Positions 7,641 through 15,986 of a DNA stretch of 64,000 bases are shown here, piece after piece. The stretch is taken from NCBI RefSeq assembly GCF_020529025.1, contig NZ_JACNMM010000007.1, positions 124,001-188,000 on the forward strand, in the 5' to 3' direction. The position numbers and the translations under genes were made by a program. The stretch's first letter is position 1; every line of letters starts with the position of its first letter. The notes beneath the pieces were generated by a model that worked only from the letters and a program-made list of their open reading frames with translations, did no database searches and was not told where the DNA came from. Source of the stretch: Oceaniglobus trochenteri (GTDB taxonomy: Bacteria; Pseudomonadota; Alphaproteobacteria; Rhodobacterales; Rhodobacteraceae).

Positions 7641-9323
7641 ATGAACGATTTTCCTGCCGCCTCTCCCTCCGCCGCGAAGGCCCCGACCGACACCGCCAGT
7701 ATCGACGTTCCTGGAACCCAGGCGCTGATGCGGGGGATCGACGTTCTGATGGCTGTCAGCATGACGCCCCAGCCGCCCCGGTTCGGTGAGATCCACGCCC
7801 GGGTGAACATTCCCAAGGGCACGCTGCACCGGCTTCTTGCCGCGCTCGTGCAGCGGCGGCTGCTGCGCTATGATCCGCGCACCCGGCGCTATTTCACCGG
7901 GTCGCGGGTGTTCGAGCTGGTGCGCCGGTCGATGGATCAATCGACGGTCGGGCGTGCGGCCAAGCCGGAACTCTCACGCCTGGCGGCCCTGTTGCGCCAG
8001 CCCGCCTGTCTTTACGCCGCCGATGGCGAAGATGTCTTCGTGATCGATTTCGAAGACCCCGACGCCTCGCAGACGCGGATGGTTCGGGTCTGGCCCCGGG
8101 AAAAGGCCGCCGAGACGGCGGCGGGTCAGGCCATCGCGGGCAACCTGCCGCCCGAAACGCGCAGCAAGGGCGTGCCCGCCGAGATCGGCCTTGCGCAGGC
8201 GCTTGGCTATTGCATCCATCCCGGCCGGACGGAAACGCAGGCCACCACCGTTGCCGCGGCCATCTGCGACGAATCGGGCTTTCCGGTCGCTGCCATCTCG
8301 GTCGCCTTCGAGGGCGAACCGGTAAGCGCCGAAAAGCTTCACGAGGCAGGCCGCCTTGTGGCCGAAAGCGCGCGCCGCGCCTCGGGCAATGTGGGCGATG
8401 CCGCGATCCCCGACATCGTGGCGCCACAGGCCGCCGCCCCCCCCGACAAGGACCTGCGGGATCTGCAGACAGGGCGCGATTTCATGGGCGAGAACCCGAT
8501 CTGGAGCGCGTCCGAAAATCGGCTCTATTGGCTTGATATTCTTGCGCCCGCCCTGCGCAGCCTGAACCCCGACACCGGCGAAACCGACCGCATCCTTCTG
8601 CCCGAGGTCACAGGCGGGCTGGCACTGGCCGCCGATGGCCGGCTGATCCTGCTGGGCCAGAACGGCGTTTCGCTGTTCGATCCGGCCACCCACGACCGGC
8701 GGCTTCTGGTCGATCCCGAGGCCGACCGCCCCGACAACCGGTTCAACACCGCCATGGTGGCGCCCGACGGGGCGATCTGGGCCGGCACCATGTCGTTGCG
8801 GCACGCGCCGGGGCAGGGGGCGATGTATCGCATCGCGGGCGATCTGTCGGTCACGCGGGTCTTGTCGCGGGTGGGCATGCCCAAGAACCCGGCCCTGTCG
8901 CCGGACGGTGGCACGCTTTACGTTTCGGACGGCCCGCGCGAGGCGATCCTGGCCTTCGACCGCGATCCGGAAACACACAAGTTGACCAACGAACGCGAAT
9001 TTGTGCGCGGTGGTTCGGGGCGGGGGCGGCCGAACGGGATCGCCTGCGACGCCGAAGGCCACGTCTGGGCGGCGATGATCGGCGGGTGGTGCCTGCACCG
9101 CTATGCCCCAGATGGCACGCTGGAGCGGATCGTACATCTGCCGGTGCCCATGCCCACGTCCATTGCCTTTGGCGGCCCCGAACTGCGTACGCTGTTCATC
9201 ACCAGCACCTATCTGCGCCTGCCTGCCGGCTTCTCGACCCTTGCGCCACAATCGGGCAACGTCTTTGCCATCGACGTCGACGTGCCCGGACAACCCGTTT
9301 CATATTTCGGTGCCGCACGATGA
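7641..9323 (+). CDS. IclR-family regulator fused to SMP-30/gluconolactonase domain
   Basis: A single 560-aa chain with two modules. Residues about 20-85 form an IclR winged helix-turn-helix (RFGEIHARVNIPKGTLHRLL, then the wing RYDPRTRRYF). Residues about 85-255 form the IclR effector-binding domain. A Pro/Ala-rich linker (IVAPQAAAPPDKD) leads to a six-bladed SMP-30 propeller (about 270-560) with GENPIW, NRFNTAMVAPDG, KNPALSPDG and LYVSD. Glu, Asn and Asp at the usual metal-ligand places are all present, so the lactonase may be active, or it may serve as a ligand sensor. A TTG six nt upstream is an alternative start. It diverges from the ABC operon and overlaps the next lactonase gene by 4 nt (ATGA). 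Confidence 0.9.
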   Translation: MNDFPAASPSAAKAPTDTASIDVPGTQALMRGIDVLMAVSMTPQPPRFGEIHARVNIPKGTLHRLLAALVQRRLLRYDPRTRRYFTGSRVFELVRRSMDQSTVGRAAKPELSRLAALLRQPACLYAADGEDVFVIDFEDPDASQTRMVRVWPREKAAETAAGQAIAGNLPPETRSKGVPAEIGLAQALGYCIHPGRTETQATTVAAAICDESGFPVAAISVAFEGEPVSAEKLHEAGRLVAESARRASGNVGDAAIPDIVAPQAAAPPDKDLRDLQTGRDFMGENPIWSASENRLYWLDILAPALRSLNPDTGETDRILLPEVTGGLALAADGRLILLGQNGVSLFDPATHDRRLLVDPEADRPDNRFNTAMVAPDGAIWAGTMSLRHAPGQGAMYRIAGDLSVTRVLSRVGMPKNPALSPDGGTLYVSDGPREAILAFDRDPETHKLTNEREFVRGGSGRGRPNGIACDAEGHVWAAMIGGWCLHRYAPDGTLERIVHLPVPMPTSIAFGGPELRTLFITSTYLRLPAGFSTLAPQSGNVFAIDVDVPGQPVSYFGAAR

Positions 9324-10189
9324 ACGTGACACAAGTACATGCCGCCGGGGCGTTGACCGGTGAATCCCCCCTTTGGGATCGCGCGCGCAATGTCATGTGG
9401 TGGATCGATATCCAGGGCCAGCGCCTTTTGGGCCATGGCCTGGGCGGGGGGACCGATTTCGACATTCCGCTGCCGTCGATGCCGGGCTTTGTCTGCCACG
9501 CCGATGACGGGCGGCTGATCGTCGGGCTTGAGGACGGGTTGTGGCTGGTGGCCCCCGAGAGCCGCGCGTTCGACCTGCTGTGCCCGGTCGAGGCGGATGA
9601 GCCGCGCACCAGGCTGAACGACGGCAAGGTCGATGGGCGCGGCCGCATCTGGTTCGGCTCGATGGACAAGACCGGCAGTGGGCTTGTCATAGGTGCGCTA
9701 TACTGCCTGACGCCGGGTCGCGAGTTGCATGTTGTGCGCCGCGCGGTCGCCGTGCCCAATGCAATTGCCATCTCGCCCGATGGCGGGACGCTGTATTTCA
9801 CCGATTCCCCCACCCGCCGGATCGAGCGGTTCGAACTGGACGCCGCCAGCGGCGCACCCGTGGCGGTGGATTGCCTTGCCGTGCTGCCCGAGGGGCACAA
9901 CCCCGATGGCGCCTCGGTCGACCGTGACGGCGGGCTTTGGATCGCGATTGTGGGGGCCGGGCATCTTCTGTGCCTGAGCCCAGACGGCAGCGAGGCGGGC
10001 AAGATCGCCCTGCCGGTTTCGCGCCCGACCATGCCCGCCTTCGGAGGGGAAGACCTGGCCACGCTTTTTGTCACCAGTCAGCGGCGTTTCCTGACCGCCC
10101 CCCAGTTGCGCGAAGAACTCTGTGCCGGCAATCTGCTGAGCCTGCCCGCCCCGGTGCCGGGCCTGCCGCCCCCTGCCTTTCCGATCTGA
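9320..10189 (+). CDS. SMP-30/gluconolactonase/LRE family lactonase
   Basis: Stand-alone 289-aa six-bladed propeller lactonase, normal length for the family. Metal-site motifs are GESPLW (Glu), RLNDGKVD (Asn), VPNAIAISPDG (Asn) and LYFTDSP (Asp, the likely general base). Members hydrolyse aldono- or aldarolactones to the open acids. ATG 9320 overlaps the stop of the IclR-SMP-30 fusion gene as ATGA, so the two are translated together. Coding potential continues upstream in this frame, but that part lies inside the fusion gene and has no propeller homology. A pathway order of dehydrogenase, lactonase, then dehydratase is plausible for this locus (inference). Confidence 0.92.
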   Translation: MNVTQVHAAGALTGESPLWDRARNVMWWIDIQGQRLLGHGLGGGTDFDIPLPSMPGFVCHADDGRLIVGLEDGLWLVAPESRAFDLLCPVEADEPRTRLNDGKVDGRGRIWFGSMDKTGSGLVIGALYCLTPGRELHVVRRAVAVPNAIAISPDGGTLYFTDSPTRRIERFELDAASGAPVAVDCLAVLPEGHNPDGASVDRDGGLWIAIVGAGHLLCLSPDGSEAGKIALPVSRPTMPAFGGEDLATLFVTSQRRFLTAPQLREELCAGNLLSLPAPVPGLPPPAFPI

Positions 10190-10227
10190 GGGCGGGCAAC
10201 ACCCGCGCGCGACCGCCGAAACACCTG

Positions 10228-10247
10228 CCCCCTTCGAACGAAGGGGG
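10228..10247. terminator. Hairpin after the lactonase gene
   Basis: Inverted repeat CCCCCTTCG/CGAAGGGGG with only AA between the arms, about 40 nt after the stop at 10189. There is no clear T-run, so termination strength is uncertain. Confidence 0.45.
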
Positions 10248-10310
10248 ACGGATCCCCGGGCAAGACCTATGCTACGGTGCCATCCAGCCCCAAGCATGAT
10301 GGTGATGCCC

Positions 10311-10853
10311 ATGAAGACCGCCCCTTTTGCCAAATTCGCCCCCCGCGCCACTGCGCCCGCGGGCAATGCCCTCGCCGGCCTGACCATGGCCGTCGCCTTC
10401 CTTTTCGCCGCCACGCCCGGCCTTGCCGCCGATCCGGGCGGACGGGTTTCAGGCATGATCGATGGCGAAACTGTCGAACTGTCGGTTCTCCCGTCGCAAT
10501 CCGACTACGGGAACATGCATATCTCGCTTTATGTTGTCGGCCCGGGCCTGACACAGCGTGGCCTGGGCGCGATGACCCTGGGTGCGGAATGGATCGGGAC
10601 GTTCGATGGCACATTCGCGGCTGGCGATGTCAGCATATCCATTCCCGCAGGCGATCCGCCCCGCGTCTATCGCGCCGATCTGGACGACGGCCTTGCCCTG
10701 AGCGTGACCCGTTCGGCCATTGTCGAGGGCAAGCTCGAGATTTCCGTCAGGGCAGAGGGGGTTCTTGTCAGCATGGACCGTATGGGCCTGCGCAACCCCG
10801 ACCCCGACGATACCCTTGCCATCGACCTTACCTTCGACGCCATCGTCGAATAG
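10311..10853 (+). CDS. Exported protein of unknown function
   Basis: About 180 aa, not recognised. The N-terminus has a basic stretch (MKTAPFAKFAPRA) and a hydrophobic segment (ALAGLTMAVAFLFAATPGLAA) ending in a signal-peptidase site, so it is probably periplasmic. The mature part (about 140 residues) is rich in beta-forming and acidic residues (GMIDGETVELSVLPSQ, SVRAEGVLVSMD) and has no cysteines or obvious catalytic motif. Several ATGs precede 10311 (10269, 10299, 10302, 10305-10311 region), and none has a convincing ribosome site. It stands alone between two catabolic operons, with its own flanking gaps. Confidence 0.6.
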   Translation: MKTAPFAKFAPRATAPAGNALAGLTMAVAFLFAATPGLAADPGGRVSGMIDGETVELSVLPSQSDYGNMHISLYVVGPGLTQRGLGAMTLGAEWIGTFDGTFAAGDVSISIPAGDPPRVYRADLDDGLALSVTRSAIVEGKLEISVRAEGVLVSMDRMGLRNPDPDDTLAIDLTFDAIVE

Positions 10854-10985
10854 CCCGCCATCGCGCGGGTTCAGTCCGGCAGATGAAGGGAAACAGGCGG
10901 TGCAACCAGTCCGCCTGCTTCTTGCGCCCGGTGGCGGGCACGCCTTTCCCCAAACTTCCCAGCGCCAATGCTCCTTGGAATTTTC

Positions 10986-11032
10986 TTGACAGACTCGATA
11001 TGCGGGCGCTCTATTAACTAAACGTTTAGTTA
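10986..11032 (+). promoter_or_regulatory. Promoter with 18-bp palindromic operator upstream of the Tct operon
   Basis: A consensus -35 TTGACA (10986-10991) is followed by a weak AT-rich -10 around 11010-11017. Over and just after the -10 lies TAACTAAACGTTTAGTTA (11015-11032), a perfect 18-bp palindrome typical of a dimeric repressor site. The operon encodes a TetR-family protein (18446-19135), which is the natural candidate ligand-responsive repressor (inference). A strong AGGAGG ribosome site follows. Confidence 0.7.
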
Positions 11033-11047
11033 GCAGAGGAGGATCAT

Positions 11048-12049
11048 ATGAATTTCACGTCTAGAATCGCGTCCCTTGCCCTGGCCGCGCTGGTGGTGCC
11101 GGCCGTCGCCAGCGCACAGGAGTGGAAGCCAAGCGAACCGGTCACCATCATCGTGCCCTGGTCGGCCGGCGGATCGACCGACACCGTCACCCGCGTGGTC
11201 GCCGGTGAGCTGAGCGAGGCCTTTGGCCAGAATTTCGTGATCGTCAATCAGCCCGGCGCCTCGGGGTCCACCGGCACCCGTGCCGTCTGGGATGCGCCCC
11301 ACGATGGCATGACCTTCGCCGCCGGTGCAGCCGCCGATCTGGGCGCCTATCCTGTGCTGGGCAGCCTTGATGTGACGCTGGATCAGTGGCGCCTATACCT
11401 GCATGTTGCCAACCCCAGCATGATCTCGGTGCGCACCGACAGCGAATTCCAGGACTTCGGCCAGCTTCTCGAGGCGCTGAAGGCGGGCGAGGTCACGGTG
11501 TCCTCCGCTGGTCTTACCTCGGCCGGGGCCATTGCCCTTCAGGCGATCGAGGCGGTCGAACCCGACATCAAGTATCGCCAGATCGTCTATGAGGGCGGCA
11601 ACCCCGCCGTGATCGCCACCGTGGCGGGCGAAACCCAGTTCACCACCCAGACCGCGACCGAACAGGTCGACATGGTGCGCGCCGGTCGTCTGCGCCCCCT
11701 GGCGGTGGTCGCCGATCAGCCGCTTGAACTGGAAGGGTTCGGCACCGTTCCCCCGATCACCGACTGGATCGAGGGCGTGGCCAGTGCGCCGAACTATTTC
11801 GGCATCTTCATCCCCGCCGACGCCCCGCAAGAGGTGCTGGATTCGATGGATGCCGTCTGGGCCGACAAGATCGCCAATTCCGAAGTGATGAAGAAGTTCG
11901 CCGCCGAGCGTGGCGCGCTGTTCAACGCCACCTCGGGCGAGGCGGCGGCCAAGGCCGCGATGCCGATGCTGTCGATCAACGCCTGGCAGCAGTTCGACAG
12001 CGGCGCGGCACCCAACGATCCGTCGCAGTTCGACATCCCCAAGCCGTAA
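11048..12049 (+). CDS. tctC: Tripartite tricarboxylate transporter substrate-binding protein
   Basis: Periplasmic receptor of a TTT transporter, 333 aa. Signal peptide at about residues 1-23 (SRIASLALAALVVPAVASA). The mature protein has TctC hallmarks: EPVTIIVPWSAGGSTDTVTRVVA and NQPGASGSTGTRAVWDAPHDG, both binding-cleft loops. Despite the name, TctC-like proteins bind many carboxylates. Given the enzymes downstream, a sugar acid is likely. It is the first gene of a nine-gene operon, with AGGAGG eight bases before ATG. A terminator-like hairpin follows the stop, so this gene may be expressed more than the rest. Confidence 0.95.
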   Translation: MNFTSRIASLALAALVVPAVASAQEWKPSEPVTIIVPWSAGGSTDTVTRVVAGELSEAFGQNFVIVNQPGASGSTGTRAVWDAPHDGMTFAAGAAADLGAYPVLGSLDVTLDQWRLYLHVANPSMISVRTDSEFQDFGQLLEALKAGEVTVSSAGLTSAGAIALQAIEAVEPDIKYRQIVYEGGNPAVIATVAGETQFTTQTATEQVDMVRAGRLRPLAVVADQPLELEGFGTVPPITDWIEGVASAPNYFGIFIPADAPQEVLDSMDAVWADKIANSEVMKKFAAERGALFNATSGEAAAKAAMPMLSINAWQQFDSGAAPNDPSQFDIPKP

Positions 12050-12061
12050 GGCGCGGTCGAT

Positions 12062-12105
12062 ACCGTCCGGTCCGGTTCCTCTCCCGGCCGGTCCGGACGG
12101 TTTTT
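12062..12105 (+). terminator. Attenuator-like hairpin between tctC and tctA
   Basis: Arms ACCGTCCGGTCCGG and CCGGTCCGGACGGT (one mismatch in 14) around a 10-nt loop, followed by TTTTT. This has the form of an intrinsic terminator, yet the genes downstream clearly continue the operon. It probably lets partial read-through set a high ratio of binding protein to membrane subunits. Confidence 0.7.
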
Positions 12106-12135
12106 CCCTTCTGAACGATCAATCCTGGCAGGATC

Positions 12136-13641
12136 ATGGACGGACTTTCACAATTCCTGAACGCAATCCTTGCGATCGGCCTTTCCGCCGACATCGTCAC
12201 CGTGTTCTGGGCGACGCTGCTTGGCATCGTGGTGGGCATGATACCCGGCCTGACGGCAACGCTCGGGGTTGCGCTTGTCACCACGCTGACCTTCTCGATG
12301 GAGCAGAACACCGCGATCCTCGTGCTGATCTGTGTCTATATCGGCGCGATCTATGGCGGCGGTCGCACGGCGATCCTGCTGAACATTCCGGGCACACCCG
12401 CCAATGCCGCCTCGGCGCTGGACGGTTTCCCCCTGGCCAAACAGGGCCGTGCGGGCGAGGCGATGGCGGTGGCCACCACCGGATCGTTCCTCGGGTCGAT
12501 GATCGGCATGATGGGGCTGGCGGTGCTGGCGCCATGGCTGGCCGAATTCGCGCTTGATTTCACGTCGTTCGAATTCTTCTGGCTGGCGGTCTTCGGCGTG
12601 GTGCTGTGCGGGCAACTGACGGCCATGGACGACCCGCTGAAAGGCTGGATCGCTGGCTTCTTCGGGCTGTTGGTCGCGCTGGTGGGGCAGGAAAGCCTGC
12701 ATGCCTATTCGCGCTATACCTACGGATTCACCAGTCTTGAGGCCGGATTCGGGCTGCTGCCGGTTCTTGTCGGGGCCTTCGGCTGTGCCGAGGTATTTTC
12801 GGTCATGCGCTCCGAAGCGACGCAACTGGTGCGCGCGCGCATGGGCAACGTGATCGGCGCGGCCTTTTCGTCGCTGTCCTATGCGCGCACCTGGGTGCGT
12901 TCGGGCGTGATCGGCACCTTCATGGGCGTGGTCCCGGGCGTGGGCGAGGACATGGGCGCCTGGGTGTCCTATGCGGCCGCCAAGCGGGCATCGAAAACAC
13001 CGGATGAATTCGGCAACGGGTCGGTGGACGGGTTGCTTGCCGCCGAAACCGGCAACAACGCCGCGGTGCCCGGGGCGCTGATCCCGGTGCTGACCCTGGC
13101 CATCCCCGGATCGGCCCCCGCCGCCGTGCTGTTGGCGGCGATGGTCATTCACGGGCTGCGCCCCGGGCCGCTGATCATGATCACCCAACCCGATTTCTTC
13201 TATTCCGTCGTGGCCATAGTGTTCTGGGCCACCTGCGCCATGCTGGTTCTGGGGCTGGCACTGACCCGCCCGCTGCTGTGGGTGCTGAAGGTGCGGCGCG
13301 AATGGCTGATCGGGATCATCTTCGTTCTCTGTGCCGTGGGGTCGTTCGCCATCGCCGGCCGGCTGTTCGATGTCTGGGTGATGATCCTCTTCGGGCTGAT
13401 CGGCTTCGTGATGCGCGAAACCGGGTTTCCGGTGGCGCCGATGATCCTGGGGGTGGTGCTGGGGCCGATCCTGGATGCGAATTTCCGCCGCTCACTTTCG
13501 CTGTCGCGGGGCGATCCGGTTGATTTCGTCACCCGCCCGATCAGTGCGGTGATCGCCGCGCTGGTGCTGCTGATGATCGTGCTGGCGCTGCCGCCGGTGC
13601 GGCGCGGGATCGCGCGGATGATGGCGCAGCGCCATGGGTGA
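12136..13641 (+). CDS. tctA: Tripartite tricarboxylate transporter large membrane subunit
   Basis: 501-aa integral membrane protein with about twelve hydrophobic segments, the usual TctA length. The conserved N-terminal motif GMIPGLTATLGVAL and the second-half repeat GVVPGVGEDMGAWVSYAAAK are both present; these glycine-rich loops define the family. An internal conserved stretch GGGRTAILLNIPGTPANAA also matches. It forms the channel with TctB (14656-15150). The gene ends inside the next reading frame (8-nt overlap with the oxidoreductase). AGGA precedes ATG 12136. Confidence 0.95.
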   Translation: MDGLSQFLNAILAIGLSADIVTVFWATLLGIVVGMIPGLTATLGVALVTTLTFSMEQNTAILVLICVYIGAIYGGGRTAILLNIPGTPANAASALDGFPLAKQGRAGEAMAVATTGSFLGSMIGMMGLAVLAPWLAEFALDFTSFEFFWLAVFGVVLCGQLTAMDDPLKGWIAGFFGLLVALVGQESLHAYSRYTYGFTSLEAGFGLLPVLVGAFGCAEVFSVMRSEATQLVRARMGNVIGAAFSSLSYARTWVRSGVIGTFMGVVPGVGEDMGAWVSYAAAKRASKTPDEFGNGSVDGLLAAETGNNAAVPGALIPVLTLAIPGSAPAAVLLAAMVIHGLRPGPLIMITQPDFFYSVVAIVFWATCAMLVLGLALTRPLLWVLKVRREWLIGIIFVLCAVGSFAIAGRLFDVWVMILFGLIGFVMRETGFPVAPMILGVVLGPILDANFRRSLSLSRGDPVDFVTRPISAVIAALVLLMIVLALPPVRRGIARMMAQRHG

Positions 13642-14656
13642 CGCGGTTTTGATCTGTGGCTTCGGGGCCTTCGGGCGGCTGCATGCCGACGGCTGGCGGC
13701 TGGCCGAACCGGGCCTGCGGCTTATGGTCAGCGACCCCGATGCCGGGGCGCGGGCGGCGGCGCTGTCCATGGGCATCGCGCAGGGCGATGTTGCCGCCAC
13801 GCCGGAGCCGTTGATCGAACGCGCGGCGCTGGTCGATATCGTGGCCCCCCCGGCGCAGCACATGCCCCTGGCGCGGATCGCGCTGGCGGCGGGGAAACCC
13901 GTGCTGATCGAGAAACCGGCCGTCGAAACCGTGGCCGAGGCCGATGAACTGGCCCGCCTGGCGGGGGATCTGCCGGTGCAGATCGGTCATGTCCTGCGAG
14001 CGCATCCGCTGGTGGCGCGGGCGCGGGCCCTGCTGGCCGAGGGCGCCATCGGGCGGCTTTTGCGGCTGGAGGGTGAATCGGCCGGCTGGAAAAGGATGCG
14101 CGCGGATTCCGGCCTGATCGCCAATGATGGCGTGCACCTTCTGGACCTGATGCGCCACTGCGCGGGCGGCGCGATCACCGGCGTGGACCTGCACGAGGTG
14201 CGCGCGCTTAGCCCCGATATTGCCGACGACCTGCGCATCACCCTTTCCCTTGCGGGCGGGATCAGCGCAACCCTGCGCCTGGGCATCCTTGTGGCGGGGG
14301 CGCGCGAAGATGGCTTCATGCCTGGCGCGCTGACCGAAAAGCGGCTGACGCTGATCGGCGATGCGGGCAACCTCGCGCTGGATTTCAACGCCGGAACCCT
14401 GCGCCACGCCCGGGTGAACTATGCCCGGCAGGGCGATGTCTTTGCCGTGACGCCGGGGGCCGTGGTGCAGGAAATGGCGATCGGCATCACGCCCGCCACG
14501 CTTCTTGCCCGCAGCTTCGCCATGTTCCGCGCCGCCATGGCAGGGCGCGGGCCGGTCCTGTGCAACATCGCCGAGGGCGCACGGGAAATGGCCCGCGTCA
14601 TGCAGGCCCTGACACCAACCCAACGCCCCCTGCGCCCCATAGAAGGAGCCGCCTGA
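13634..14656 (+). CDS. Gfo/Idh/MocA-family oxidoreductase
   Basis: 340-aa NAD(P)-binding oxidoreductase. Rossmann motif GFGAFG at residues about 8-13, the EKP signature (KPVLIEKPAVE) and a central NDGVHLLDLMRHC carrying the Asp and His expected at the active site of this family. Members oxidise or reduce sugars, inositols and sugar acids. It overlaps tctA by 8 nt and shares one base with the tctB start (TGATG), so translation is coupled. Finding it between the tctA and tctB subunit genes is unusual and ties the enzyme to the transported compound. Confidence 0.9.
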   Translation: MGDAVLICGFGAFGRLHADGWRLAEPGLRLMVSDPDAGARAAALSMGIAQGDVAATPEPLIERAALVDIVAPPAQHMPLARIALAAGKPVLIEKPAVETVAEADELARLAGDLPVQIGHVLRAHPLVARARALLAEGAIGRLLRLEGESAGWKRMRADSGLIANDGVHLLDLMRHCAGGAITGVDLHEVRALSPDIADDLRITLSLAGGISATLRLGILVAGAREDGFMPGALTEKRLTLIGDAGNLALDFNAGTLRHARVNYARQGDVFAVTPGAVVQEMAIGITPATLLARSFAMFRAAMAGRGPVLCNIAEGAREMARVMQALTPTQRPLRPIEGAA

Positions 14657-15150
14657 TGAGCATTCACCGCACCGATCTTTGCGCCGGGCTGGTGGTATCG
14701 ACCATAGGCATCGCCGCCTTGGCAGGCGCGCTGGCCATGCCCACCTTTGCCGACCGGAACGGAGATCCGCTGACGGCGCCGGGCATCACGCCCGGAATCA
14801 TCAGCGGCGTGATCGCGGTTCTGGGCATCGTGCTTTTGCTGCGGGCGATGGCCGGGCGCGGCCCACGGGATGTTCCGGTTGAAACATGGCCCCCCGGGGC
14901 CGCGCTGCGCACGGTCTTCACCATCGTCACCGCCCTGATTTATGGCGTCGTGCTGTTCGGGCAGGTGCCGTTTCTTCCGGCCACCGCCGGATTTGTCTTC
15001 GTCTTCACCCTGGGGGCCGAACTGATGCACCCGGGGCGCAGCCGCAGCATCGTGGCGCTGTGTCTCTGGGCGGCACTTCTGGCCGGGGTTTCGGCCCTGG
15101 CGATCCAGTATCTTTTTACCGACCTGTTCCTGGTGAGGCTGCCCGGATGA
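14656..15150 (+). CDS. tctB: Tripartite tricarboxylate transporter small membrane subunit
   Basis: 164-aa protein with four hydrophobic segments, typical of TctB: an N-terminal helix after SIHRTDLCAG, ITPGIISGVIAVLGIVLLL, FTIVTALIYGVVLFGQ and a C-terminal helix (LWAALLAGVSALAIQYLF). Also typical is the loop with DPLTAPGITPG-like residues (here GDPLTAPGITPG). ATG overlaps the oxidoreductase stop by one base. It ends in ATGA with the isomerase gene. Identification rests on topology, length and the companion TctA and TctC. Confidence 0.88.
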   Translation: MSIHRTDLCAGLVVSTIGIAALAGALAMPTFADRNGDPLTAPGITPGIISGVIAVLGIVLLLRAMAGRGPRDVPVETWPPGAALRTVFTIVTALIYGVVLFGQVPFLPATAGFVFVFTLGAELMHPGRSRSIVALCLWAALLAGVSALAIQYLFTDLFLVRLPG

Positions 15151-15986
15151 CCTTTCGAATTTCCCTGTGCAACGAAGTGATCCGCGATCTGCCGTTCGAG
15201 CGGCAATGCGCGCTGGCGGCCGATCTGGGCTATGATGGGCTTGAGGTGGCGCCCTTCACCCTGTCCGGTGATCCGGCCCGCCTGAGCGGGGCCGAACGCG
15301 CCCGCGCCCGCCGCGCCGCCGCGGATGCGGGGATCGAGATTACCGGCCTGCACTGGCTGCTCAGCGCGCCCGACGGCCTGTCGATCACCAGCAACGACGC
15401 CGCGATGCGGGCACGCACGCTGGATCATCTTCGCGCCATGGTCGATCTCTGCGCCGATCTTGGGGGCAGCGTCCTGATCCACGGCTCGCCCCCCCAGCGG
15501 CGGTTGGGCGATGCGCCCTCGGCCCAGGCGGGGCTGGACAACGCACGCGAGGCGTTCCGCGTCGCCGGTGAGGCGGCGGGCGACGCTGGCGTCACCTATT
15601 GCATCGAACCCCTGGCGCCGGCCCTGACCGATTGCGTCAACACCATTGCCCAGGCGGGTGAGATCGTCAAAGCGCTTGGCCTGCCCAACCTGACCGCCAT
15701 GATCGACACATCGGCGGCCTGGGGCGGCGAGGACGACCCGCCCGAGGCATTGATCCGCCGCCACATGCCCACCGGGCTGCTGGGCCATGTCCATTTCAAC
15801 GAATCCAACCGGCGCGGGCCGGGGCAGGGCGCCCACGCCTTCGCCCCCATCGTCGCCGCGCTGGTCGAGACAGGCTATGACGGCATCATCGGGATCGAAC
15901 CGTTTGACTATCATCCCGACGGCGTGACATCGGCGGCCCGTGCCATCGGCTTTGTCCGGGGCCTTGTGGAAGGGGTAACGACATGA
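15147..15986 (+). CDS. Sugar phosphate isomerase/epimerase family TIM-barrel protein
   Basis: 279-aa AP-endonuclease-2-like barrel as found in xylose isomerase-like epimerases. Visible barrel motifs are YDGLEVAPFTL (strand 2), ITGLHWLL (strand 3), VLIHGSPPQ, TYCIEPLAP (metal Glu), AMIDTSAAWGG, HVHFNESN (metal ligands His and Asn) and IIGIEPFDY (metal Glu). Such enzymes epimerise or isomerise keto sugars, or act as lyases on inosose-like compounds. ATGA overlaps on both sides couple it to tctB and to the enolase-family gene. Substrate unassigned. Confidence 0.88.
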   Translation: MTFRISLCNEVIRDLPFERQCALAADLGYDGLEVAPFTLSGDPARLSGAERARARRAAADAGIEITGLHWLLSAPDGLSITSNDAAMRARTLDHLRAMVDLCADLGGSVLIHGSPPQRRLGDAPSAQAGLDNAREAFRVAGEAAGDAGVTYCIEPLAPALTDCVNTIAQAGEIVKALGLPNLTAMIDTSAAWGGEDDPPEALIRRHMPTGLLGHVHFNESNRRGPGQGAHAFAPIVAALVETGYDGIIGIEPFDYHPDGVTSAARAIGFVRGLVEGVTT

